Positions 45,630 to 54,358 of a DNA stretch of 64,000 nt are shown piece by piece; the first letter of the stretch is position 1; each line of letters begins with the position of its first letter. The translations under genes and the position numbers were made by a program. A model generated the notes under the pieces. That model searched no databases. It was not told the origin of the DNA and saw only the letters and a program-made list of their open reading frames with translations. This DNA comes from Peptostreptococcaceae bacterium (GTDB lineage: Bacteria; Bacillota; Clostridia; Peptostreptococcales; Filifactoraceae), in assembly GCA_030532705.1 (NCBI GenBank), contig JAUNKR010000002.1, forward strand, positions 1 to 64,000, in the 5' to 3' direction.

Positions 45630-45902
45630 GAAATTTTTTCGCTTTTTGCAAACTTTTTTTGCATTTTTTTCGTTCTCTTCCGAGCAAACGATCTCCGTGC
45701 TATTTTGATCTCAAAAATATTTTTTGTTATATACTATATAATGAAGCGAAATTTTTTCGCTATAAATTATTATATCCTTTTTAGGAGTGCTTGAAACAAA
45801 AGTACGCTATGTTTTTAGTCGCTCGAGACGATCATCGAAAGATAAAATGACAAGCTCGATCGATCTCATCGCTTTTCGGATAAACCGAGCCCTTTCTCCG
45901 CA
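45630..45902. other. AT-rich intergenic region upstream of the S10 promoter
   Basis: No gene is seen. The plus strand contains TATAAT at 45737-45742 and, after TTAGGAG, a 19-codon frame from TTG at 45791 to TGA at 45850, which I regard as too short and unsupported. It also holds the AT-rich tract around 45720-45775. Confidence 0.4.
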
Positions 45903-45937
45903 CAAAAAACTCTCTCACAAAAAGTAAGAGAGTTTAT
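45903..45937 (-). terminator. terminator of the rhodanese gene
   Basis: On the minus strand AACTCTCT and AGAGAGTT form an 8-bp stem followed by TTTTTTG, 35 bases past the stop. Confidence 0.85.
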
Positions 45938-45971
45938 CCAAACTAAGTGTCCAAAATTTTTCGTTACCAAA

Positions 45972-46406
45972 TTATTGTACGAGCTCGTACTCGAATTCTT
46001 TTACGCCTTCGGCATTATATACCACTTTAAATCCGTTATCGACAAGCACTTTTGCCGCTTGTCCGCTTCGATTTCCCGTATTGCAATACAGGATCACCGG
46101 ATGCTCTTTATATCCTTCGATCTCGCCCACTCGGGACTCCATCTCATCATGAGGGATATTGACTGCTCCTTGGATATGTCCGTCCGCATATTCGTCCGCA
46201 GAACGCACATCGATCAACAGTGCATCGAGGGACTTATCTTCGTCCGCCATAAAGTCGACCAACTCTTGCCCCTTCATATCCTGCACCATCACTTCATCTT
46301 GTGTCTGTCCGTTTTCCGTTGTAGTGGATCCGCTATCGTTCTTGCTGCACCCGATCGCTCCGAACATCAACACTCCCGCTAACATCAACGCTGCTATTCT
46401 TTTCAT
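45972..46406 (-). CDS. rhodanese-like lipoprotein
   Basis: The 144-residue protein has a lipoprotein signal (MFGAIGCSKN), a Ser/Thr/Gln-rich spacer and a single rhodanese domain (about 45-144). LIDVRSADEYADGHIQGAVNIP and the active-site loop CNTGNRSGQAA contain the catalytic Cys. It should act outside the membrane, transferring or binding sulfane sulfur; the substrate is unknown. It is monocistronic, with AAAGGAGAAAAA before the ATG and its own terminator. Confidence 0.9.
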   Translation of the reverse strand: MKRIAALMLAGVLMFGAIGCSKNDSGSTTTENGQTQDEVMVQDMKGQELVDFMADEDKSLDALLIDVRSADEYADGHIQGAVNIPHDEMESRVGEIEGYKEHPVILYCNTGNRSGQAAKVLVDNGFKVVYNAEGVKEFEYELVQ

Positions 46407-46515
46407 TTTTTCTCCTTTATGCCGATCAACATCGGTCTTTAATATTTTTCAAAATAGGATCCGATCAACAGATCCTCTTATTTTTGAACACTTAACGATA
46501 CTTGCTGTGATCCAT

Positions 46516-48039
46516 TCAGCTGCGGTATCCTTCCGCAAGCTCCGTTTGTATTTTTTCAACGACCTTGAGCACTCCATCCTCATTGATCTGACGAACGATC
46601 GCTCGCATATTATTGCGCATCTTTTGTAGCCGATCCTCATCAAACAAAAGCTCTACGATATCATCGACCTCCCGATCGATCTTGCTCATCTTGGACGAAA
46701 GCACGATCCCGAGCTCTTTGTTTTTTACAAATTCGGCATTGCTCACCTCTTGCTGCAAAAAAGGTTTGAAGATCACCATCGGAAGCTCCGCATAGATCGA
46801 CTCAAAAGTCGTGATCCCTCCGGACTTGGAAAGCAGCAGATCCGATTCCAGCATCCTCTCCTTAATGTCGTCAACAAAACCTACCACATGAACATTCTCA
46901 AATCTTCCGTGAAGTTTTTTGTAGAGGCTGTGATTTTTTGCAGTGATCACCGTCGTCTCCATCCCGAGACGGCTATTGAGCGTCTCATAAAATGCCAGGC
47001 TCGTCGGCACGAGCCCCAGCCCGCCTCCCATGATCAGAAGCTTTCGCTTACGATTTTGAGTCAATGAAGAGGTCTCTCCATTTTTCTTAAATATCACAGG
47101 CGATAACTTCCCATTGCCCGACATCTTGTCAGGGATGGCCGGATTCAGATCCTCCGACGAGGTCTCCTTTTCAAGCGACGAAACTCCCGTTTCCTTATCA
47201 CCGCACTGACTGCGTGATATTTCTTCCTCATTCGTCTTTGGATCTATCTCTTTTGAACACTCCGAGACCTTCTGTTCATCGAGCGCCTCTATTTTTTCTG
47301 CACTATTTTTATATTTGAGCATCTCAAATTTTGGGTTTAGCGGCATCCCGACCACCAGGATCCGATCCGCCTCCACTCCGGCTTCGATCAGCAGCTCCTT
47401 CGTCTCCTCGACAGCGACGAGATAGTAATCGGTCTTCTCATTGATCCAAGTCGTATGCGGATAGATATCCGTGATCGCCGTGATCAACGGGATCGAATGA
47501 TGCGAAAGCTTTTTGTAATCCGAGATGATCTCCGAGCACACCGAAAAAGCAGAGATGATAAGGTCCGGCTTTTCTTTGTGCAAAAGCTTCACCGCACTGC
47601 CCAGTACATGATTGTAGATATGTTCCAGCGCTTTGCTCTCCGACGGAGGCACTTCATCCGATTTTTTGTAGATCAGATTTGCCAGCTTCGCTCCCTTATC
47701 GACGATCGATCCGTAGATCTTGTAGACCAGCGCGATATACTCCGGATATGCCAACTCAAAAAGATCGACGATCTTGACTTCTTCGATCTGATCCGTCCAG
47801 GCTTTATCCGATGATGCGATCAACTGCTCATAATCGATATCATCAAAAGTGATCTTGATCTTTTTTAGTTCTCTCCAAAAATCTTTGATCAATTTCTTTG
47901 GGCTGGGCAGGTAGTAATCCTGTAAGTCTAATGAACCTACTTTTGCATTTTGATAATGTGCTACCAGCTTCTGCTCGATCGACTTCGCCGCAGAATAGTG
48001 CCCCATCCCAAACTTGCAGGTAAGTATAAGTATCTTCAT
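46516..48039 (-). CDS. GT-B glycosyltransferase, MGDG synthase-like, with a linker insertion
   Basis: The 507-residue protein is a paralogue of the enzyme at 24909-26024. The N-terminal ILTCKFGMGHYSAAKSIEQ loop and C-terminal IMGGGLGL, GFVDDIKERM, LLSKSGGITTFES and IFKPFLQQEVSNA blocks are conserved. It is some 135 residues longer, because of a longer N-terminal lobe and a hydrophilic insertion (about residues 240-335, rich in Glu, Ser and Lys) in the linker between the two Rossmann domains. A role in membrane glycolipid synthesis is likely. GAGGAGGAACG precedes the ATG. Confidence 0.87.
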   Translation of the reverse strand: MKILILTCKFGMGHYSAAKSIEQKLVAHYQNAKVGSLDLQDYYLPSPKKLIKDFWRELKKIKITFDDIDYEQLIASSDKAWTDQIEEVKIVDLFELAYPEYIALVYKIYGSIVDKGAKLANLIYKKSDEVPPSESKALEHIYNHVLGSAVKLLHKEKPDLIISAFSVCSEIISDYKKLSHHSIPLITAITDIYPHTTWINEKTDYYLVAVEETKELLIEAGVEADRILVVGMPLNPKFEMLKYKNSAEKIEALDEQKVSECSKEIDPKTNEEEISRSQCGDKETGVSSLEKETSSEDLNPAIPDKMSGNGKLSPVIFKKNGETSSLTQNRKRKLLIMGGGLGLVPTSLAFYETLNSRLGMETTVITAKNHSLYKKLHGRFENVHVVGFVDDIKERMLESDLLLSKSGGITTFESIYAELPMVIFKPFLQQEVSNAEFVKNKELGIVLSSKMSKIDREVDDIVELLFDEDRLQKMRNNMRAIVRQINEDGVLKVVEKIQTELAEGYRS

Positions 48040-48135
48040 CGTTCCTCCTCATTCGGCAAAGTCCCCTAGGCAATTATTATAGCACAATTCATTTCATAAA
48101 TAGTAAAAATTTGGTTACAATTTTCGAAATAAATC

Positions 48136-48194
48136 TTGACAAAATCTCTTAGTAATATTATGATAATAACAAGATAGATAGTATCAAGTTGATA
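48136..48194 (+). promoter_or_regulatory. promoter and palindrome ahead of the NrtR-like gene
   Basis: TTGACA (48136-48141), 17 bases, TATGAT (48159-48164) make a good promoter. Just downstream TATCAAGTTGATA (48182-48194) is a perfect 13-base palindrome in the position of a repressor site, plausibly for the NrtR-like product itself. Confidence 0.7.
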
Positions 48195-48227
48195 ATAATA
48201 AAAGCAATTTCAAAAAGGAGTCGTCCC

Positions 48228-49103
48228 ATGAATGCAAAACAACAGGAACAGGAGTTTTTGAAAAACTACGATACCCACGATTATGAAAAACCATCCGTCA
48301 CCGTCGATGTCGTCGCCTTCACCATCGGCGAAAAGGATGAAACGAACTACCGAAAGAACACGAACAAGCGGCTTAAAGTCCTGCTGATGAAACGAACGGA
48401 CTTTCCTTTCAAAGAGATGTGGGCATTGCCCGGCGGATTTGTCGACATCCGCGAGAGCCTCGAAGATGCGACCGCTCGAGTTTTGCTGAACAAGACGGAT
48501 CTGAGCAAGGCCTATCTAGAACAACTCTATACCTGGGGCGAGATCGACCGGGACCCGAGACATCGGATCTTCAGCATCTCTTACCTTACATTGATCCAAG
48601 AAGAAAATCTCCGGGCCAAGAGCGCGGACAAAACTTATGCCTGGTTCGATCTTACGATGGATCGTATCTTCGAAAAAACCGAAACGATCGCCGGCGGGGA
48701 AAGGTGGACCACGATCGAGCGGCTCGGATTTGAAGGCGAAAAAGAAAATTTTGCCGTCACGATCGAGCTGACAAGGACGGTACAGGACCGATTGCTGAGC
48801 CAATCCTATCGAGTCCTTGAAAATGATCACATCGCCTTTGATCATCCCAAGATCATCGCCTATGCGCTCAAGAGACTTCGGGAAAAAATAGAGTACACAC
48901 CGATCGCATTTTCGCTGATGCCTGCGCGATTCACGCTCACCCAGCTTCAGCAGGTCTATGAAACGATATTGAACAGAGAATTGCTCAAAGCCAATTTCCG
49001 ACGAAAGATCGCGAGCATGGTGATCGAGACGGAGGAATATAAAAAAGATGCGGGTCATCGACCTTCTAAACTGTTTAAGTTCAACAGCAAATTCGATCTG
49101 TAG
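48228..49103 (+). CDS. NrtR-like regulator: Nudix domain plus winged helix
   Basis: The 291-residue protein has a Nudix fold (about 20-180) and a C-terminal winged helix-turn-helix (about 225-275, ARFTLTQLQQVYETILNREL), the layout of the NrtR family that represses NAD genes and senses ADP-ribose-type ligands. The Nudix box at 69-91 is degraded: GGFVDIRESLEDA is followed by ARVLLNK instead of the REUXEE core, so hydrolysis is unlikely. The ATG at 48228 is chosen for the AAAAAGGAG before it. It leads a three-gene set with an SPFH protein and a NAD kinase-like protein. Confidence 0.82.
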   Translation: MNAKQQEQEFLKNYDTHDYEKPSVTVDVVAFTIGEKDETNYRKNTNKRLKVLLMKRTDFPFKEMWALPGGFVDIRESLEDATARVLLNKTDLSKAYLEQLYTWGEIDRDPRHRIFSISYLTLIQEENLRAKSADKTYAWFDLTMDRIFEKTETIAGGERWTTIERLGFEGEKENFAVTIELTRTVQDRLLSQSYRVLENDHIAFDHPKIIAYALKRLREKIEYTPIAFSLMPARFTLTQLQQVYETILNRELLKANFRRKIASMVIETEEYKKDAGHRPSKLFKFNSKFDL

Positions 49104-49121
49104 CGAAGAAAGGAGATCACA

Positions 49122-50129
49122 ATGTTTGGACTACGATTTATGAAATTTGAACCGAATAACCATGTTATCGTCTATAAGAACGGAAAGATCACAAAGCAGG
49201 GCAAGGGACTCAGCTTCTGGTACTACTCCCCGACCGGAAGTATCCAAAAGATCCCGACCGATGTGATGGACGAGCCTTTTATGTTCGAGGAGATCACTTT
49301 GGACTACCAGCCGATCACGATCCAAGGCAATGTCAGCTACAAGATCGAGGATCCGCTCAAGACCTCCGGCTATATCAACTTTACGCTAAGGCCCAACGGA
49401 AGAAGTTATCTCGATACTCCGCAGGAGAATCTTTCCAAAAAGATCCACAGCGCCGTCATCGTGTCCGCCAACAAAACGATCAGCCGATTGGATCTTAAGC
49501 AGACCATCACCTCCAGAGAACAGATCAAAGAGAGCATCCTCTCAGACCTTAGGTCCAATGAGGAGCTAAATCAGATCGGCGTCGACATCGTCAACCTCTC
49601 CATCCTCGGCATCAAGCCGAATGTTGAAACTGCAAGAGCATTGGAAGCACAGACCCGAGAGCAGATCCTGAAAGATGCCGACGATGCGATCTATGTGCGC
49701 CGCAATTCATCCATCGAGCAGGAGCGGATCGTCAAAGAAAATGAATACAATACCGAGATCGCGATCGAAGAAAAGAAACGAGAGATCGAGGAAAGAAAGC
49801 TGAAAGCAAAACAAGGCCTTCAAAGACAGCAGAACCTATTAAAAGAAGAACAGATCCATGCCGACATCCAGCTCGAAGAGAAGAAAAAAGAATGGATCAG
49901 CCTATCGTCCGAAAATACCAAGATCCAGGCGGATGCAAAAGCATATGAACTATCCGCTGCGATGAAGGCACTGGAAGATACCGACCAAGAGACCATTCAA
50001 GCGCTGGCAAGCGTCGGCATGGATTCGAACCGACTGATCGCCGCCGCATTCCAAGAGCTTGCGAAAAAAGCGGGATCCATCGGACAGCTCAATGTCTCTC
50101 CGGATCTTTTGAGAGAGCTGCTCCAATGA
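49122..50129 (+). CDS. SPFH/band 7 domain protein without a membrane anchor
   Basis: The 335-residue protein carries an SPFH domain (about 10-180, with IVYKNGKITKQGKGLSFWYY and NVSYKIEDPLK) followed by a long coiled coil (about 185-280, rich in Glu, Lys and Gln) and a short C-terminal domain. No transmembrane helix is evident. SPFH proteins form ring or cage assemblies on membranes; this subgroup has no defined role. It lies 18 bases after the NrtR-like gene with AAAGGAGATCACA ahead, so they are one transcript. Confidence 0.85.
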   Translation: MFGLRFMKFEPNNHVIVYKNGKITKQGKGLSFWYYSPTGSIQKIPTDVMDEPFMFEEITLDYQPITIQGNVSYKIEDPLKTSGYINFTLRPNGRSYLDTPQENLSKKIHSAVIVSANKTISRLDLKQTITSREQIKESILSDLRSNEELNQIGVDIVNLSILGIKPNVETARALEAQTREQILKDADDAIYVRRNSSIEQERIVKENEYNTEIAIEEKKREIEERKLKAKQGLQRQQNLLKEEQIHADIQLEEKKKEWISLSSENTKIQADAKAYELSAAMKALEDTDQETIQALASVGMDSNRLIAAAFQELAKKAGSIGQLNVSPDLLRELLQ

Positions 50130-50263
50130 TACGCTTCAACCAACGCGGATCTTAACGAACGAACGGATCAAAAGATATCCGCTCCAGGTTCACATCCTCC
50201 AGAAATGCTTTGATCCACTTGTTTTGCAACCACCATTTGAGAAAACAAAAAGAAAGGGATCCT

Positions 50264-51211
50264 ATGATCGAGAATACCAAATTTGTCGTTATCACCAGAA
50301 AGACCATGCTTGAAGAATTGGTCCACAAATACAATACCATCGAGCAAGCGAGATTTTATATCACCCATTTGGGCGAAGATTTCGAGAGCTATCAGATCCA
50401 GCACAGACAATACTACCATTCCCTCGATGAAACGATCCGGGCACTCCACGACTTCGGGAAGGTCCAGACCATCGACCGCAGATATCTTCCGAATTTTATC
50501 TTCGGAGAAAAGGATATCGTCGTGGTCGTCGGTCAGGACGGGCTGGTCGCAAATACGATGAAATATCTTCAAAACCAAAGGATCATTGCCGTCAACCCCG
50601 ACAAAAAACGCTGGGACGGGATCCTGCTGCCCTTCGATCCGATCTCCGTCCGAAAGATCGTGCCCGAAGTGATCAAAGACAAAAGATCCGTCAAAGAGAT
50701 CACGATGGCAAAGGCGACTCTCACCGACGGACAGTCCCTCTATGCTGTGAACGATCTTTTCATCGGACCAAAGAGCCACACTTCCGCAAGATATAAACTC
50801 CAATTCGGCGATCTGTCCGAGGAACAATCCTCCAGCGGTATCATCGTATCCACCGGACTGGGCAGCACCGGCTGGCTCAAAAGCATCATGTGCGGTGCGC
50901 TCGGGATCGCCAAAAAAGTCGAGAACTTCCATGGCAGCGCACTCGAACAAAACGACTTTGTGATCCCCAACCTGAGCTGGAACACCAAAAGCCTGATCTT
51001 CTCCGTCCGCGAACCTTTCCCGAGCAAAAGCTCCAAGGCGGACTGCGTGTTCGGCGAGATCAAAGAAGACAAACCGCTGATCCTCATCTCCAAGATGCCC
51101 GATCATGGCGTCATATTCAGCGACGGGATCGAAAGTGACTTTTTGATCTTTTCATCCGGCATGCAAGCCGAGATCACCATCGCCGAGCGAAAAGGCCATC
51201 TGGTCGTATAG
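50264..51211 (+). CDS. NAD kinase-like protein
   Basis: The 315-residue protein resembles the NAD kinase fold. It has GQDG at residues 90-93 (in place of GGDG), ND at 163-164 (the NE/ND nucleotide-binding pair) and STGLGSTGW at 196-204, corresponding to the STPTGST loop. The variations suggest a divergent subfamily, perhaps binding NAD or a related nucleotide. The ATG at 50264 follows AAAGGGATCCT. It ends the NrtR-like/SPFH set, 134 bases after the SPFH gene, and is followed by a large terminator. Confidence 0.8.
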   Translation: MIENTKFVVITRKTMLEELVHKYNTIEQARFYITHLGEDFESYQIQHRQYYHSLDETIRALHDFGKVQTIDRRYLPNFIFGEKDIVVVVGQDGLVANTMKYLQNQRIIAVNPDKKRWDGILLPFDPISVRKIVPEVIKDKRSVKEITMAKATLTDGQSLYAVNDLFIGPKSHTSARYKLQFGDLSEEQSSSGIIVSTGLGSTGWLKSIMCGALGIAKKVENFHGSALEQNDFVIPNLSWNTKSLIFSVREPFPSKSSKADCVFGEIKEDKPLILISKMPDHGVIFSDGIESDFLIFSSGMQAEITIAERKGHLVV

Positions 51212-51213
51212 AT

Positions 51214-51314
51214 AGAAAGAAAGAAAGAAAGAAAGAGCATACTGCCCCTATCACATCCGATCGGATCATGACCCAATGATCCGCAGACGATAAAGTTCAG
51301 TATGCTCTTTTTGC
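51214..51314 (+). terminator. GAAA repeat and long two-tier terminator stem-loop
   Basis: A short (GAAA)n tract (51214-51235) leads into AAAGAGCATACTG (51232-51244), which pairs perfectly with CAGTATGCTCTTT (51298-51310), followed by TTTTG. An inner GGATCAT/ATGATCC hairpin is nested inside. Confidence 0.85.
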
Positions 51315-51385
51315 ATCTTGATCAATTCAAAATACCGACGAACAAAACAAAATTATTTTTTACATAAATTTTATTTGATCGAGTT

Positions 51386-52144
51386 CTAAAAATCAAGCTC
51401 CAGCATCACCGGGCAATGATCCGATCCCATGATCTCGGCATGGATCTCGGCACGAACGATCTTGTCTTTGATCCTTTCGGACACGACGAAATAGTCGATC
51501 CTCCAGCCCGTATTTCGCTCCCGTGCTTTTCCGAAGTAGGACCACCAGGTATAAGCGCCTTCCTGATCAGGGTATAGGAAACGGAAAGTATCGACAAAGC
51601 CCGCCTCCAAAAGCTCCGTGAATTTGTTTCTTTCTTCATCGGTAAATCCTGCCGAGCGTCGATTGGTCTTTGGGTTTTTCAGATCGATCTCCTTATGCGC
51701 CACATTGAGATCTCCACAAAGCACGACCGGCTTCTTCTCATCCAGCGCCTTCAGATAGGAGCGGAATTCATCTTCCCATACCTGACGATAGTCAAGTCGC
51801 TCCAGCTCGGATTTAGAATTCGGGGTATAGCAGGTCACCAGATAAAAATGCTCATATTCCGCCGTGATGACACGTCCTTCTTTGTCATGCTCTTCGATGC
51901 CGATGCCATAACTCACCGACAAAGGCTCCTGCTTTGTAAAGATCGCCGTGCCGGAGTAACCTTTTTTCTGTGCGCTGTTCCAATATTCCTTGTATGCCGG
52001 AATATCGATCTCCGCTTGCCCCTGCTCCATTTTGGTCTCCTGCATACAGAACATATCCGCATCGATCTCATTAAAATAATCCATAAATCCTTTTTTCAAA
52101 TTGGCACGCAGCCCGTTTACATTCCATGATATCAGCTTTACCAT
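51386..52144 (-). CDS. xth: exodeoxyribonuclease III
   Basis: The 252-residue enzyme repairs abasic sites and trims DNA 3' ends. The EEP-fold motifs are complete: [20 protein letters not shown] (metal Glu), [31 protein letters not shown], and the C-terminal [12 protein letters not shown] and [11 protein letters not shown] with the catalytic Asp-His pair. CAAAGGAGAATTT precedes the ATG. It follows the ABC ATPase gene by 45 bases on the same strand. Confidence 0.96.
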   Translation of the reverse strand: MVKLISWNVNGLRANLKKGFMDYFNEIDADMFCMQETKMEQGQAEIDIPAYKEYWNSAQKKGYSGTAIFTKQEPLSVSYGIGIEEHDKEGRVITAEYEHFYLVTCYTPNSKSELERLDYRQVWEDEFRSYLKALDEKKPVVLCGDLNVAHKEIDLKNPKTNRRSAGFTDEERNKFTELLEAGFVDTFRFLYPDQEGAYTWWSYFGKARERNTGWRIDYFVVSERIKDKIVRAEIHAEIMGSDHCPVMLELDF

Positions 52145-52189
52145 AAATTCTCCTTTGTTCTGTTATTTATCTTTTTCCACATTTCATAC

Positions 52190-52876
52190 TTATTCAAAAC
52201 TCACATATCGCCCGGCTTTTCGGTCCGAGTAGATCCGCCCTCTGCGGAGCATGATCACTCTCTTTCTCGTCAGATTGACGAGCGCTTTTTGATGGGTCGC
52301 CATCAAAATGGTCGTCCCCTGATGATTAAAATGCTCCAAGAGGTTGATGATGTCCCAAGCGGTGTCGTTATCCAATCCTGCCGTCGGTTCATCCGCCAAG
52401 ATCAGCGGCGGATTGGTGATCAATGCTCTGGCGATCGCTGCCCTCGCGCGTTCCCCGCCGGATATATGTTGTACTTTTTTATCTGCGATCTCCTTGATCC
52501 CGACCGAACCGAGCATTGCATCGACTGCCCGATCGATCACGCGAGGTTTTTCCCTACGAACGATCAGCGGCAATGCGATATTTTGGCGGACCGTCTGATC
52601 CATCATCATGCCCACCGAGTTTGCAATGATGCCGAAGTTGCGCCGAAACATCGGCAGATCATCCTCCTCGACCGAAGATAAATCGATATGAGATAGTCTT
52701 ATCTTTCCTTCATCCGGGTCGATATTTTTAATAAGGAGATTGATTATCGTACTTTTACCGGTACCCGACTCTCCGATCACATAGACAAATTCACCGGCCT
52801 CGATCTGAAAACTAAGATCGTAAACGCCGCCTTGAGAAGACGGATATGTCTTGGTCACATGTTCAAAACAAATCAT
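52190..52876 (-). CDS. FtsE-like ABC transporter ATP-binding protein without FtsX
   Basis: The 228-residue ATPase has Walker A GESGTGKST (about 35-43), the Q-loop region, the signature ISGGERARAAIARAL (about 138-152), Walker B LILADEPT and the H-loop MATHQKAL. Overall it resembles FtsE, which with FtsX drives peptidoglycan hydrolases at division. No membrane partner lies on either side; the neighbour is exonuclease III. It may work with a permease encoded elsewhere. GGAAAGGAGAAGTACA precedes the ATG. Confidence 0.82.
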   Translation of the reverse strand: MICFEHVTKTYPSSQGGVYDLSFQIEAGEFVYVIGESGTGKSTIINLLIKNIDPDEGKIRLSHIDLSSVEEDDLPMFRRNFGIIANSVGMMMDQTVRQNIALPLIVRREKPRVIDRAVDAMLGSVGIKEIADKKVQHISGGERARAAIARALITNPPLILADEPTAGLDNDTAWDIINLLEHFNHQGTTILMATHQKALVNLTRKRVIMLRRGRIYSDRKAGRYVSFE

Positions 52877-53086
52877 TGTACTTCTCCTTTCCTGAATTTG
52901 TTTCTACTATATTATAGTATCAAATGTAATGAATATCAATGATTTTGTAAAAGGAGCATTCGATTCGGTTCAAATGGTCCGCTTTTGCCATTTCATTCGA
53001 TCATTGCAAAAACTTTTTGGATCCGAGGATCGTTTTCAAAAAGTCGTACAACAAGGATGTTGTATCGGTATAAGAAAGGAATTTTT

Positions 53087-53962
53087 ATGAGTTCAAGCAT
53101 CGCAACCTTTGCCAAACTCGTCTTGACTTTCGTAAGCAGTTTTACGGTCGCATTTGCCGGGATCTCTTTGGCGCTTGGCGATAAGCTGGGAGTCGAACTG
53201 GATTGGGAAACACTCGCAAATGATATCGTCACTGCACAACAAAAGGTGAGCACATTCACCTCAAACGGCTTGGATCATCTGGCGACCAGAGTGGGAACAC
53301 TCAGCCGAGTCAAGAGAGAAGATAAACCAAAAACATTGATCTATACTGCGTACGGAAGCAGTGCAAAAAAGGCTTCCTCCGTTGAGGTCGCTCAAAAACA
53401 AAAATCAAAGAATGTCAGCAGCGAAGTGATCTTGCCCGGCAATATCCAAAACTTCGTTTACTATAATCAGCATGATGTGCGTTGGAAGGACTACCTATAT
53501 GGCGCACAGGACCCGATCGACAAGTATGGATGCGGTCCGACCACACTGGCGATGCTCGTCGGCAATCTTTCCAAAAAAGATCTGACGCCGACTCGATCGG
53601 CAGACTGGGCAAGCGCCAACGGTTATCACGCATCACAAAGCGGCTCTTATCATGGGATCTTGGCTCAAGGTGCGAATGCCTTCGGTTTGGACAGCGCTTC
53701 CTTTAAGAATTATAATGCTGATGCGATCCGCAAGGAGCTTCAAAAAGGAAATGTGTTCGCCGCCTTGATGAAAAATGGGGTCTTCAGCCAAAGCAGCGGT
53801 CATTTTATCCTGATCATCGGTTTGGACGAAAACGGAAAGGCGATCATCGCTGACTCCAATTCGATCGAAAATACCCAAAAAACTTGGGATTTAGAAACAT
53901 TGGTCGATGAACTGAAGTACAGTGCATCAGCCGGCGGTCCGCTTTGGGTCATTCGACTGTGA
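53087..53962 (+). CDS. exported C39-like cysteine peptidase
   Basis: The 291-residue protein has an N-terminal signal or anchor segment (about 5-32), a variable spacer and a C39_2-type papain-like domain (about 125-291). The catalytic Cys is in KYGCGPTTLAMLVG, the His in SGHFILIIGL and the Asn/Asp in IIADSNS. It should act outside the membrane on peptide or wall substrates. The frame is open from 52985, but AGAAAGGAATTTTT before the ATG at 53087 and the signal segment decide the start. It is monocistronic. Confidence 0.85.
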   Translation: MSSSIATFAKLVLTFVSSFTVAFAGISLALGDKLGVELDWETLANDIVTAQQKVSTFTSNGLDHLATRVGTLSRVKREDKPKTLIYTAYGSSAKKASSVEVAQKQKSKNVSSEVILPGNIQNFVYYNQHDVRWKDYLYGAQDPIDKYGCGPTTLAMLVGNLSKKDLTPTRSADWASANGYHASQSGSYHGILAQGANAFGLDSASFKNYNADAIRKELQKGNVFAALMKNGVFSQSSGHFILIIGLDENGKAIIADSNSIENTQKTWDLETLVDELKYSASAGGPLWVIRL

Positions 53963-54127
53963 TCCCACTTTTAAGCGGGATGTTATCATCCATACCCTAC
54001 CGAATGTGTTAAGCGATGCGAGCTTTTTATAAGCTTGCAAAACAGCCGCTCGGCTTTGAGCGACCGATACCTCTGCACAAAATTTTTTAATGAGATTCCC
54101 TTAAATCGTCATTCTCCCCCGAATGAC
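53963..54127 (+). other. 3' flank of the peptidase gene
   Basis: A short stem ATCCCACTT/AAGCGGGAT directly after the stop lacks a T run. No gene is seen before the terminator pair at 54128-54200. Confidence 0.4.
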
Positions 54128-54164
54128 AAAAGTCCTGCGCTCCCCTTTGCGCAGGACTTTTTTA
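54128..54164 (+). terminator. rightward terminator of the peptidase gene
   Basis: AAGTCCTGCGC pairs with GCGCAGGACTT, followed by TTTT; a strong hairpin. Confidence 0.9.
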
Positions 54165-54168
54165 TGTA

Positions 54169-54200
54169 CAAAAAAGACTCCTCCCACATGGGAAGGAGCC
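54169..54200 (-). terminator. leftward terminator of the htrA operon
   Basis: On the minus strand CTCCTTCCCATGTGGGAGGAG forms a stem of two blocks with one T-G pair, followed by TCTTTTTTG. It lies about 160 bases past the htrA stop; no gene is seen in 54201-54358. Confidence 0.8.
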
Positions 54201-54358
54201 TATCGTTCTTAAAGTCCGTATCATCAAAAGTTCTTAGATCTCCAGGTCCACCGACCGATCTTCGTTGGATCTTCCACGGTCTAAACAGCTTTTGCTTCAA
54301 GTGTTTTCAGTCGCACAAGATCTCTCTTATGTCCTATCCTTCACCGATCCGTCATCGC

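Noticed and set aside
45791-45850. 19-codon frame starting TTG after TTAGGAG upstream of the S10 promoter
   Set aside because: Too short, no consensus promoter at the right distance, no recognisable peptide; left as intergenic.
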